Positions 34,335-46,228 of a stretch of DNA of 64,000 nucleotides are shown here, piece after piece; the stretch's first letter is position 1, and each line of letters opens with the position of its first letter. The stretch comes from Pyrus communis (lineage: Eukaryota > Streptophyta > Magnoliopsida > Rosales > Rosaceae). A program made the translations under genes and the position numbers. Location: the NCBI RefSeq assembly GCF_963583255.1, contig NC_084814.1:16911464-16975463 (forward strand), given 5' to 3'. Under the pieces are notes generated by a model. The model was not told the DNA's origin. It searched no databases and saw nothing but the letters and a program-made list of their open reading frames with translations.

Positions 34335-36387
34335 TTATGCAGCAGCCTGACCGAAGAGCTTTCTGCGGATCTGTAAAGAGAAGAATCAGAAGCTCAGCTG
34401 AAGCATGGTTACACAAACCGACAAAAAATAGTGCCAAAATTGCATAAAAATCCTTTGCAGTGAAAATAAAGTGATCTACTACAAAAATACAATTGATGCT
34501 TTGAAAGGAAAATACCTCTGGAAGTTTTTTACGGAATACAACATCCAATCGTGCATCAAGGGTGTTCTCACACACAATCTTCCCATCCCGAGAAGCCAGG
34601 ACCACACCTCCAGAACTGAACAATCAACAAATTATCATCAGCAAGTTCCATCATTTACGTTCTCTCAATAACCAACTGTTTGATAAGCTAAACTTTAGCA
34701 AGGCAGACTAATTCCAGAAGCTAGAAAGCCTGTGACTCGGTACAACCACTCATGTATTTCCAAACTATGTGATATTAGGTTTAAATATATAACTACGGAA
34801 ACATACCAGGAAGAAACATGGGGATTATGATGGGTAGGAGCAGGTGGAAGAAAGACAGTAGTGTCCACTATAATCTCAGGTGAATGAACCTTTGCTTTGT
34901 CCGCATATTCCCGTCCTGCTGATTCCAGAACAGACTCCACCAGATGTAGATCATCTTTCCGGCAACGCAACAAAACAGCAGGCTCTTTCAGCCTAAGCAA
35001 ATTCTGCAACAACAAAAAAAAAAAATATCATAATTCTCAGTAGACCAAACCTAATCATTAATTTATCCATGAAAGTGTGTTATAGATAGAAACAGCAATC
35101 TCTTCTCAATTAAGGATATGAAATCATCACCCTGAATTATACATTAAACTCAAGCCATTTCCACCGGCAGATGGTTCTGTAGGTTCACATAAAAACTGAG
35201 GAGGCAGGTTAACCTTGCCAACTACATAAGTAGTACAACAGACCTGAACGATAAGATCTTTCAGAAGCTTTTTGTACAGATGGTGATCTCGGCTCACATT
35301 CAGAAGCTCCTTGGATGCTGCCTCCTTCATGGAGTTAACCACATCATCTTGGGCCTGAAGAACTTTAATACGAGAAGCATTGAGCTGCATGGAATACTCA
35401 CTGCAACAAACCAATAAAAAATTGTTACTTGCTCACATAGGTGGCATTCGTGCATAGCCAGGAAAAGAAAAACAAAAGGAAAGCCTTCCATTGAACAACC
35501 CAAATTGAACCCCGCAGAAACAGAATTCGTTTTACTTAAGATAAGATTTGAACCTCGTTCTACCCAATTCCTTACCTAGTTCAATACCCTATGAACTAAT
35601 CTAGTTTCCCAAAATTCTAATACAATAAGCACATAATATTCAGGATCATTGAAATTCAACAATCATTTCATACACATCCGATTCATGACAATAAGATCTC
35701 TCGGAATAATCAACTCATTTTCAAGTTTCAACTTAACTTCGAACCAAATACCTCGATTTTCATCAAAATCCATAAAATCAACGAAAGAAACTATCTTTGC
35801 CACTTCCAAACTAACGATTTCACTAACGTATTCCACACCGAGCACATTAACTTCCCAATCCGAATTCAACCTACCAGTAACTAATATTCAAAACCAAACA
35901 GCAGAAAGCGCATTCGTTTCAACCATAAAAACATAAAACAAGGAGATAAATATACCAATTGAGACAATATAAACAGAATTAGGAAGATTCAAGTACTCAT
36001 ACATCTTCTTTCGGACGTCGACTTGCTTTTCCTTCTTCTCATATTCTTGCCTGATCTTCTTCTTCTCCGCCTCGACGAGCTGCAACTTCTCAATGTTGAA
36101 TTCCTACAAAAAAAAAAAAAAAAACCAACACAAAAACACCCCAAATAAACACTCGAATTAAGCTTATACACACACAGAACAATGATTTCCAGTGAATTGG
36201 ATCAAGATTAAGATCGAATTTAGGGTTTCAGAAATGTAAGTATTGGGGAAAAATGCGGGAGTTACAGGAGAATTGGGAAACGTACTTCCTCAGCAGATAC
36301 GGAGATCTCGTTGGCCTTCTCCTCAGCTTCTTGGCGGATGAACCTCACCATCTGCTGGATCTGCTTGGAGACATCTGCGTCGTTCAT
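34335..36387 (-). CDS. VHA-E: V-type proton ATPase subunit E
   Basis: Peripheral-stalk subunit of the vacuolar H+-ATPase V1 sector. It pairs with subunit G and links the catalytic A3B3 head to the membrane a subunit. Exons (minus): 36387-36286, 36103-36003, 35400-35244, 35003-34807, 34615-34516 and 34370-34335. All are GT-AG and in phase, giving 230 aa, the usual length. The protein starts MNDADVSKQIQQMVRFIRQE. The N-terminal half is a long charged helix (VEAEKKKIRQEYEKKEKQVD). The C-terminal globular part has LLRLKEPAVLLRCRKDD, then GGVVLASRDGKIVCENTLDA, and ends in a Gln-Ala-Ala-Ala type tail. The start is the first ATG in the exon and matches the conserved N-terminus. No defects were seen. 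Plants usually have two or three VHA-E isoforms, and which one this is cannot be told. Confidence 0.95.
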
Positions 36388-36790
36388 CTTTGCTGATCGG
36401 TGAATCGAGTCGGAGAAGATCGACGGCTTTCTTCACGCAGAGCAAAGCGACAGTGAGCCGTTTTCCGGTCGTAAATCGTAGATGAGAGAGTGAGGCCGAG
36501 AGAGAAACCCGTTTTTTTTTTTTTTTTTTGGGGGGCAAACGAGAAACCGGTTTTATATAAGCATTAAGCATCGTCAATCAATCATTACTCATAAGTATGT
36601 GGATTTATTTTTGGTTTTTCCAAGTTTAATTGAGCCGTCACACCAAAAAAAAAAAAAAAAAAACTTCATTTTTTTTTTTTTTTAAGGGAGACAACGGGTG
36701 GCAAATCATGATTATTTATCCCTTCCGGGGGCCGGAAAGACTCACATAAGCATTTCAGCCACCCCTTCTGTCACTAAATTTTTATTCTTC

Positions 36791-37778
36791 AGAGCAAGTC
36801 CACCCCTAAAAATGCGCTGGCACCGAGCCCATTTAATTCACTCAAATGAATAGTAATTGATCCCAATGAACAGTAATTGACCAAATGCATCTTCACACCT
36901 AAAAAATGTCGTGGCACAAAGTCTAGTCAATTCGTATTAAAATATTATTAATTTTTTATAAAATAATAATAAAAAAAAGCTTTAATTTCGGATAGGATTT
37001 TTAATTTGGGATAAAATAATATAAAAAAAAGTTTTAATTTGAATCCAACATTCACACAACGTAACATCTTCGATGATTGTCCAAGTAGCCATTTTTTGCA
37101 CACAAAAGTATATGAAAGCTTTTGGTTGAAAGTGTTGAAAATATTGAAATGTGGTGTAAGGTGGAAGATGATGGTTAGGTATTTATAGAAAAAATAATAA
37201 TAAATTTTTTTTGTATTTTTAAACAATTTTTTTTAATTTTTATTAAGTTAAATAATTTGGACTATTGGATTTGAAAAAGACTAAAATCCAACCGCCCAAA
37301 TTTGGACACGTGGCCAACGGTCATAATTACGATGGTTTTCTTTTCTTTTTTTTGGCTTTTTGGCCAAAAATTGTGGACCATTAATCTAGGAATCAGACGG
37401 CCCAGAACGCGACACATCACTAGCCATTGGGTTTGAATTTCAAATTTTTTTTTACCTTTAGAAATCCAACAGTCTAGAAAACTAGCCGTTGGAAATCCAA
37501 CGGCCGAAGACGCGTCATGTGGCTTCTCCCAGCTATTGTTATTACGCCTACAACTGTGGGCCTTGCTGCCTTTTTTCTGTCGAGAACACGCACCCACACG
37601 TCTTATGAAAAAAAAAAAAAGTGGGCCTCATTGACGTCATGTTGACGCCATCGTGACGTCACATAGGCCGGGACATTGCTCATCACGGTTTGGGCCGGCC
37701 TACAAGCTAGCTTAGGCTGGGTGCGAGCCTATTTTTTAGGCTTTGGACCAGCCTATCTCTATGGGGTGGAGTTGCTCT
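36791..37778. mobile_element. 988-bp non-autonomous DNA transposon with 16-bp TIRs
   Basis: The left end AGAGCAAGTCCACCCC (36791-36806) and right end GGGGTGGAGTTGCTCT (37763-37778) are complementary at 15 of 16 positions. The interior is AT-rich on the left and holds repeated TTGACGTCA-type palindromes on the right (37632-37665). There is no transposase. No convincing target duplication was found. The element at 21629 is a relative. Confidence 0.7.
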
Positions 37779-38109
37779 CATTGATTATCCCTTTATTTTA
37801 CTTTTCACCTTTTTTTTCTTCATATTTTTACTTTTTACCTCCTTCATTGCTTCAAATTCTAAGATATGTACTACTGTTTAGTAGTATTCTTCTTCATTTA
37901 TATGTAAGAGGTTTTAGATTTGATTTTCATCAAGGGCAAATTGAAACCACATTATTGTTAGCCCATTATAAGGCTAAGTTCACCTCCTCCTTTAGTGTAG
38001 ATAATATCGTTTGTTCAGAAGAAAAAAAAAATTGTGTAAATAAAATTTGATGTACATTTAAATATAACATTCGCTTTTACATTTAAACATAACATTTGTT
38101 TTTTTACTA
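37779..38109. other. Spacer with a SINE-like fragment
   Basis: Holds a copy of the 33245-type repeat at about 37870-37990 (AGTAGTATTCTTCTTCATTT ... GCCCATTATAAGGCTAAG). No gene was seen. Confidence 0.4.
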
Positions 38110-38870
38110 ACGGCATGATAATTTAAAACGAAAACTAATAAAAATGGCTTGAAAACTTTGAGTTTTAACGATAAGGACAAAATAAAGGGTAAAGTGAATT
38201 GTGGATGCAAATTTCCTTCTCCTTGATCTTGGACAAAATTGCACTTACAAAACAAATAACGCATTTGGTCAAGGCCAAGAGCCTTACGCGCCCACGATGA
38301 ATTGGGTGTGGGGGGGGGGCTTTGGCCGAAGAACCTCCGATGCCAAAGTCAGGATTTTGAGAGAAATGTGTTTAGGGAATTTTTTGAGTGTTTAGTAAGA
38401 GTCAAGACCTAGGTTTTTAGAGGAAATGAGGTTGAATATATAGTGCATGGATGGTCCCTTTGGGAGAGAAGATGACATGCCTTTTGTGTATTTGTTTGGG
38501 TGTAATTGGTGGTTTAATTGGCCATTAATAAATTAATTAGGTAATAAATCCATTAATTAGCCAATTAACATAATTTAAAAGAAATATTTTGGGGGTTACC
38601 TTGTGGAGAGGATTTGATGAGGATGGATGAAATATGTTTAAAAATAAATACCTATTTGGGCACTTTTGACTTGATTGTGGGATGTTTGTCCACTGCTTGC
38701 GTAGGAATTTCAGTGCTCCTCAAGGGTAATTTTGTCCTTTTACCCCAAAAATTCATGTGTCGCCTCTTGATTATTTTTTGCTCCACATGAATATTATCAA
38801 GATTGACTTTTTAGTGTAAAAATGTGGTTTTTTGTTAAAGTGAACAATACCGGGAGTTTTTCTTAAATTA
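38110..38870. mobile_element. Short MITE split by a solo LTR
   Basis: The left half (38110-38199) reads AATGGCTTGAAAACTTTGAG ... GGTAAAGTGAAT. The right half (38788-38870) reads TCAAGATTGACTTTTTAGTG ... GAACAATACCGGGAG. The intact relative at about 49069-49215 has these two halves joined, which proves the insertion. Confidence 0.7.
38200..38787. repeat. 588-bp solo LTR inside the MITE
   Basis: It begins TGTGGATGC and ends GCTCCACA (TGTGGA/TCCACA terminal pair) and is flanked by a perfect 5-bp duplication TGAAT at 38195-38199 and 38788-38792. It has no coding capacity, and the family is not identified. Confidence 0.72.
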
Positions 38871-38897
38871 ATTCATCCATGTTATGGGAGACAAAAA

Positions 38898-39224
38898 TGT
38901 TGAAGCTTTGTGCCTCAATTGTCCCACATCGGGAAACCAAGTTCTCCAATAGGCTTAATATTAGGTTTGTCTCTTATATGAGTAAACAAACAATGCAATT
39001 CGCCATAATTCGACAATCATCATCTTCTACTTCTTTTCCTTCTCTTTCGTAGATAAATTTCCAGAGAGTAAACACACAAAGCAATTTGCCATAATTCTAT
39101 AATCGCACCAGTTTATAGGATTCGATAGTTGTATCTTGGTCAGGTAGACATCAACAAACTACAAGTACAAGAGTGAGACGAAAATACTATTCGAATGACG
39201 TAGTGTTGCTAGCCTCTATCAATC
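38898..39224 (+). repeat. Copia-like LTR remnant
   Basis: It starts TGTTGAAGC and carries the TTGTCCCACATCGG phrase common at the start of many plant Copia LTRs. It ends near a TTAGTATCA primer-site-like sequence. No coding region follows, so it is a solo or truncated LTR. Confidence 0.4.
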
Positions 39225-39619
39225 AAGTTAGTATCATTTTTGTTTCCATAACTATATTATAATTTTCATTTTGTATTGTTAAGTATTTCAATAATAAAGA
39301 TTCGATTATTTTCCAAATTATGTTATTATTTATATTCTAAATTGTTCTCCAACAAGAAATTCTAACTTGGGTGCTCAAAATGCAACACACTGCTATAGTC
39401 AATTTAACTAAGGGCCAATTTGGAATTGATCTACTTAAAAAAAAAATTAAAAAAAAAATCGTTTTCTAATGTGCTTTAAGAATATTCAGCTATAAGCAAG
39501 TGAGTGTTTCATAAACTGTACTTTTAAAAGTGTTGTAAGTATGAAAAGCAGTGTAAAAATATTTGATAAATTTTAATGTAAAAACAATATAATCATAGAT
39601 AACGACAAAAATAGCCATG

Positions 39620-39930
39620 GTAGTATGAGCGGTGGTGACGGCAACAGTAACGTTGGCAAGGGTTGTGGTGCTAATAGTGATGTGTAGTGGTTGGGTTACA
39701 TACATAACAATGGTGGTAAGGGCAGCATCAACATTGATAGTTGTTCTTGTGGTTGTGGTGACAATGATGGTGGCGGGGGTTGTTTTATGGTATTGGTGGT
39801 GGTAGTGGTTATGGTTGTAATGGTTATTGTAGTAGTGGTAGCGGAGCGATTATGGTGCGGTCATGATGGGAACAATGGTGGTGATAACGACGGTTGTAGT
39901 GTAGAAGATTAGGGTTCGTAGTGATAAGTG
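39620..39930. repeat. GGT/GTT-rich low-complexity region
   Basis: Long runs of GGT, GTT and GAT triplets give spurious Val/Gly-rich frames on the plus strand and Thr/His-rich frames on the minus strand. This is a degenerate trinucleotide repeat, not a gene. Confidence 0.7.
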
Positions 39931-41020
39931 GTGATGATCACTTTATTCTTTAAATATAAAATGTGTCTAAAAAAATAAATAATGTTATTTTTAAAAAATT
40001 AATAAGAGTATTATATGAATTAGAACTGCACTTTGCAAGGTAGCATAGGCATTACAGGCGGCATAATAAGCAGCGACAAGGCGCCACTGATCCTATGCCA
40101 TTGCCGAAGGTTTAAAAGAAATTACTTAGCTTCGAAACCCTATCTCCTTAACTTACATTCTCCCTTTGGAGGATGAACTCATTTTTCCACTTGTAAATAA
40201 CATAACTTTACCATAGAAATTCATAATCTGAACCGTTTAATTTCTTAATCTTCTTTTGAAGGTCATCTTTAAAGAAAAACACATTTGAAACATATATTGT
40301 TTAGTTATATAAATGTGTCAAATAAATTAACAATGTATTCAAGTATATTCACGATAAACTGTTGATTTATTGCAAATATTTTTTAGATGATTATATGATA
40401 TCTAATTCGAATGATTATTTATATGGATGATTCAAATGAAGATTAAAAGATTGAACGGTTCCAATTATAAAAGTTTTACGGTGAAGATATATATAAACAA
40501 GAGGGAAAATGAGCTCATCCCCTAAATAGGGAAGGTATTGTTATGCACATATCTATTTTTATTTTTCACACACTTCTCTCACTTTTTTGCCATCAAATTG
40601 AATAAATTGAAATAAAATCAATGTCTAATTTTATAAGGATGTGTTGAAGTTAAAAACGAGTGTCTGAAAAACACTTTCCAATGAAAAATCACTTCCAATT
40701 TATAACTCCAAATTGCAATTACCAAAATGACATGAATATTCTTTCCTATTATTTTTTGGGTACATGGGTTCTGTTATGTTTTTTGGTAATTCAACTTTTA
40801 CTGAGGATGTAAAATTAATTGCAAAAATCCCGTTACTGCAGAGAGCACAATCGGTTACAACGTCTTCGTCTCCTTGTTCTTCTTCCTTCTTCAATCGAGA
40901 GTATCAGTTAGTTTCAGACTTGATCGAGCTCCGAAACCCCTCCCGTGATCTAGCTCGCCGCCACTCACTCAAATCCGCTCGAGCTCTGCGCCCCTTTGTT
41001 TTCTGCCGCACCGGAAAAAC
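39931..41020. other. Spacer and promoter/5' UTR of the galactosyltransferase gene
   Basis: AT-rich spacer to about 40840, then a CT-rich leader-like stretch leading into the start codon at 41021. No other gene was seen. Confidence 0.4.
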
Positions 41021-44000
41021 ATGCATAGCCGGCCGTCGCACAACCGGCTATCCGGCTCGGCTTTTCACTCTCGGATTTCAGCACTCTTGCTCGCCATGGT
41101 CTCCACCATGGCCGCCATCTACGTCGCCGGCCGGTGAGTTTCTCAATTTTCAAACTTTGCTATTTCGTCTGTGATTAGAGCTGTTCATAATTTAAATTTT
41201 GGATTTTTGTGAAAAAGTTTGGTTTTTTATTTTTGATGAATGTTTGATGGGGTGTGTGGTGTGTTGATAGATTGTGGCAGGATGCTGCCGATAGGGTTTA
41301 TTTGATTCAGGAGCTTGATAAAAGAAATGGTCAGGTAACTTTAGTTTTTTCGGTTTTTGTTAATTTTTGTTTTTGTCCAAGTTTTTACCTTTTAATTTCA
41401 GTTCAAATCCCTCATGCAAACAGTAATATGTTGCTGCTTATATGAATTCAATCTAAGAGATTATGAATTAGGCAGATAATCGTTAATTTTCGATTTTTCA
41501 GGGTCAATCTGCTATAGCCGTAGACGACACACTTAAAATTATAGATTGCAGGTACATTGATCCAAGCTATTCTGTAAAAGGTGGCATTGTTGAATTTTGA
41601 GAATTTGTGGTATTGTCTTTGCTGTGATGAATGATGGTCGTTTTCTAGGGAGCAACAGAAGCAGTTGTCTGCCCTTGAGATGCAACTGGCTGGGGCAAGA
41701 CAGGAAGGTTTCGTTCCAAGGAGTTTGTCGAAAAATGAGGGGGCTCATTCTAAGAAGAAGCTTTTAGCTGTTATAGGAATTATTACAACATTTGGCCGCA
41801 AGAAAAATAGGGAGGCAATTCGTAAGGCGTGGATGCCGACAGGTACCTCCTGAAAATATTGTTGTACTTTTCTTTTGTCTTTTGTGCAATTTTATGCATT
41901 ATAGTATTATCCACTCCTACCAATTTTCTAGTTATAAACTTCTTCTGGTGGTTATAGTAATTTTATGTATATATGTGCAGGTGAAGCTCTAAAAAGATTG
42001 GCAGATGAAAAGGGCATCATTGTGCGATTTGTAATTGGAAGAAGGTCTGTATATTGATGATTTAGAATGATGACAAGGAATTGTCTACAGTTCTGTTCAG
42101 TTAAGCATGTGTATCTTGCAGCCCAAATCGTGGAGACAGTTTGGACAAGGAAATAGACAAGGAAAATGACCAGACCAACGACTTCATTATTCTGGTATGT
42201 TAACCATTTGAACAATTCTGTTTTACATATATTTGGTGGGATCTTTTGGTTGTATGAAATTTCGTATTGTAGAGAACTTTTTTTTATTACCATGCACATG
42301 TGATTCTATTTGGATTTCTTAAGAAGTTAAGTCCTGTGAAAGATACAAGATGGTGTCTGAGGCTTTGAGCAATAGCGGGGGTTGGCATACAGACTAAGTG
42401 ATGGCTAGTTAGAGTATGACTAAGTGATGGCTAGTTTGTAGTTATGAATTAGCCAATGTAACCTGGATTGTAGTTCAAGGAAAGCTGGCTGTGCATTTCG
42501 TATTTTTAATTCTTGTATCATGCTCATGAGTCATGGCCCTCAACAAAGATTTATGCTCATCCTTCGTGGTTGATTCAAGAATCATATATGGGATAGCTGA
42601 AATTGCTATAGGCAGATAAGTTTATGTCACATTGTTGTTGAAATTGTTCTTCTACTTTACAGGATGATCAAGCGGAGGCATCTGAGGAGCGGCCAAAAAA
42701 GACAAAATCATTCTATATTCATGCTGTACAGAACTGGGATGCTGAGTTTTATGTTAAGGTCAATGATGATGTTTATGTTAATCTTGGTATGTAGTCGTAG
42801 TATAATTCTTTCTAGTAAACAAGAAGATAGTTAATCCTCATGAGACTTCTGTTATACCTGCATAACATTAGATTGTGGTAATTAATTTGGATAAAACTAG
42901 TTAACAAACATGTGCTTGCTATTGGAGAAAACCAAAGAAACCGTTAGACGAGAGCATAGGTATATGGTTATCTAGTCATGATCTCAAGTGAAGTGTTCAT
43001 TTCTATCTCAGAAATCAAAGCTGCATATATAATTTCAATTTGAGGATTGGAATTTGTTGCCATTGTTTTACCAATAGAACCTTTCTGCAAAATGCTGCAA
43101 TTGTTTGTCTAACTTCAGAGTGGCATAGATTTGGACGCCACTGGGTATAATTGATAAGTCATGGCGGAACCAAATATATTGATAACGGGGTTATTGAAAG
43201 TTAAGGAAAGCAATATTTGGCTGTTAACCATATCAGAAAAATTAATGCCCCTAAACAGATAATTTGAAGTGCATACTAATATTTGGCTTTTACTTTATTA
43301 TTGATTCAGATGTCCTGGGAGCAACTCTAACTACTTATATAGATAAGCCTCGTGTCTATGTTGGGTGCATGAAATCAGGCGAAGTCTTCTCTGAACCGTA
43401 AGTGCTGAAAGCATACTTTATTTGATGAAAGCTTTGAAATTATGAGTCATTTTAGAATAGATATAACATGTTTTTTGTGTTGTCTTAATTACACAGAACA
43501 CACAAGTGGTATGAGCCAGACTGGTGGAAATTTGGCGATGCAAAATCGTAAGCACAGATAATGTCTATTTAATGAGATATGTAAAAGGCTCTTTTGGATT
43601 GACATGGCCTGTTAGAGTAGCCCAGAAAAATATTGTCCTAAAAAACAAACATGTGTAATAAACGCTGATGATTGGTTTTTTCTATAGTGCCTTGGTGATT
43701 TCTTCGTATAGACTGTTCTACATGATATTGGATTGCCTAACAATGCTGGGAGGGTGACCATTAGTTCTTTATAGGGAAAAACGTATTTCTGAAAATGTTT
43801 GTTAGCTAGGTAAGTAGGATCAAAAGGTGTAAAGCTGATTATTTGGTTTTCTCTATATGTCCTGTATATAGAGGATTCTCACCTGAACAATCATGGTAGG
43901 CATTAGGTCGTTAGTCTTCAAGTGCTGAAGCAATTCATAATAGCATTTGAATTTGCTGCTTAAATTCCCAGGTTTTACTGTGTAATATTTCATTTGGTTT

Positions 44001-44469
44001 CCGATGCAGATACTTTAGACATGCTTCTGGTGAATTGTATGCCATTTCTAGAGCCTTAGCTCAGTTTATATCAATAAACAGGTGCTTCCGCCGCCTCTTT
44101 CCTTTTTTTCCTGTTTCAATAGTATCGTGTAGCATGCTTACAACCTTGGGAGGATTTAGTTTATAGCTTTCTGTCGGTTTGCAGGTCTATACTTCGTGCT
44201 TATGCTCATGACGATGTTAGTGCTGGATCATGGTTTATTGGGCTTGATGTGAAGCACATTGATGAACGGAAATTTTGCTGCTCCTCTTGGATGCCAGGTC
44301 TGTTGGTCTTTTTCGTCTAGAACATATACAAATCAATACGAACATAATAAAACTTCTCCTGATCATAACAATCTTGAAAAGACTATTGAAGTATAACTAT
44401 TTTTTTAATATCAAGGCAAGAAATCATCCGTGTACTTTCATTTCAGGAGCAATATGTACAGCTGTGTAA
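41021..44469 (+). CDS. Probable beta-1,3-galactosyltransferase (GT31, B3GALT12-14 type)
   Basis: Golgi type II glycosyltransferase of family GT31, predicted to add beta-1,3-galactose to glycoprotein or arabinogalactan glycans. Exons (plus): 41021-41133, 41271-41334, 41502-41551, 41649-41842, 41981-42044, 42122-42194, 42663-42786, 43310-43397, 43497-43547, 44010-44081, 44185-44297 and 44447-44469. All are GT-AG and in phase, giving 342 aa. A signal anchor spans about residues 19-37 ([19 protein letters not shown]). The stem has [20 protein letters not shown]. The GT31 domain starts [20 protein letters not shown] and carries the metal-binding VNDDVYVN (DDV 221-223). Later motifs are [37 protein letters not shown] and the Cys pair FCCSSW. 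The start is the first ATG before the anchor. It is intact and of family-typical length. The acceptor substrate is unknown. Confidence 0.92.
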
Positions 44470-46228
44470 TCTAACATGCCGAACAACTATTGATTCAACC
44501 AGTACGTTACGAAAGGGAAGGCCCTTCGTTTAGAGCAACGCCTTCGTCGACCAGATGATTCAAGCAGTACAGAATGATTTATTCTGCCCCAACTTGATTC
44601 GAGCAGCCTTGAGCTAAGAGGTTACGTTAGAATTGATTTCTCTATGCTGCTGGTCGAAATTCTCTCGGAAGTTCCAGATCCTGTTAGCTTAGTTTTCGCC
44701 CTCGTAGTTACTGAAAGTCCGGTGTCATTCTTACTTTTTCGTCATACCTGTATCAGTACCGTAAGAGTTCACCTTTGAATTTCACTAATTTAACATCTAT
44801 ACGTATGGAACGATTACTAGAGAGACAATTTTTGGTTGTTGATAATATACAAACTTGGTGCAAGCATTGGTTTCGTAGTGGTAACATTGCAGTGCTTATA
44901 ACTTTTCAGTTAACGCCAGTTAGGGAATGATTTGAACATGACTTGCACCTGGCACGAAATTAACCGATTTAAGGTTAAATGTTACTTCATAAGAACCTGA
45001 GAAGGGATACGCTAAATGAACTTAATTACGCTCAAATTAATTCAGAAATTTTTTTTTCTGTAAAAAGCTGATTGTGTACACTTGGGATTAATCGATTAAT
45101 CAATTCAATTCAGATTTTAGTTGATTAATCTGAAGTTATAAGCAAACTTTTATCAACATTACAAAACAAAATCAAAATCGACTAGGAAAAAAAAACAATT
45201 AAAATCTTAAAACAAAAATTAATCAAAACAAAATAAAAAAGACTGATTTTGGTACGAATAACCGTTTGTGGCGGGGCCCACAGACCGGTACAACATTGAA
45301 AAACGAAAGTCCCGTGAAGAGGACCATCGGCCAATGTCTCTACACGTGTACGGTTCAGAATAATAGTGCCACATCGATCATCTGGGCCAATCCTATTAAC
45401 CCAGTTCACGACCAGACCGGCCGGTGTACGACCCCATCGAAGCCAAAATTTTCCATCTAAAACGCGGGAAAATTGAGGAGCTAGGGTTAGGTTCTGTTGA
45501 CGCTTCTTCAAAATTACTGCTTTGATTTCATTTCTCCTCCCTTCTGAAGATTTCCGAAGATTCAGGTACATTGCAATTGCCTCTTATGTTTTGGTAGAAT
45601 TTCATATATAAATATATATAATATTTGTGTACGACTCGAATATAAATGTGGAAGCTTTCCGGATCTCTTAATTTTGCAGATGCATGAATGGGGAAAATTT
45701 AAAATTTCAAAGTTAATTGTTGAAGATGACAATTTTTAATATTTTTAATTAAAAAAAGGGGGAATTATTTGGTGTGCAATTGATCCGATTTTATCAATTA
45801 GAAATTGTGGGACAATTTGGGAACAGTAAAATTAGAAACTAATAGGCATGAGGAAGGTGAATTCATGAGATAGTAAGGTGAATTCTGTGTGTGTTGCATG
45901 TGTTGATTGAAATGATAAGGCTTCCGTTTTTGGTGAAAATGGTCAGGTTTTTTTTTTCGAAAATGGTCAAGTTTTTTGTTTGTTTGTTTGTTAAATAGTG
46001 GAATTTTTCGTTCAGTTATTTGGAATCGGGTTAATTGAGTTCAGCTGAAATTTGTTTTGAAATAATGTCATGGAAGCAAATGAAAGAAAAAAGGATGGTT
46101 ATTAAATTTTCATTGAACAATATATTTGTGTAGTTTTACATTCCCAATGTGAAAATGCAGCTGTGGAGAGTAACTTGACGGTTAGCTACCCGTCACAGTT
46201 TCTTTAAGCACAGGAAAGGCCTTCTAAA
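44470..46228. other. Spacer, 3' UTR and 5' leader of the bZIP gene
   Basis: The first part is the likely 3' UTR of the galactosyltransferase gene. A probable non-coding exon of the bZIP gene ends at about 45565 (CTGAAGATTTCCGAAGATTCAG before GTACATT), and its partner exon starts about 46161 after AATGCAG. No extra gene was seen. Confidence 0.5.

Noticed and set aside
39490..39912. Val/Gly-rich and Thr-rich frames
   Set aside because: Composition of a degenerate GGT/GTT repeat, not a gene.
40764..41174. 136-codon frame overlapping the galactosyltransferase start
   Set aside because: Different frame from the conserved protein, which begins at 41021 and splices in phase. The longer frame covers the 5' UTR.
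45182..45571. 129-codon minus-strand frame
   Set aside because: Lies over the likely leader exon of the plus-strand bZIP gene and has no recognisable similarity.
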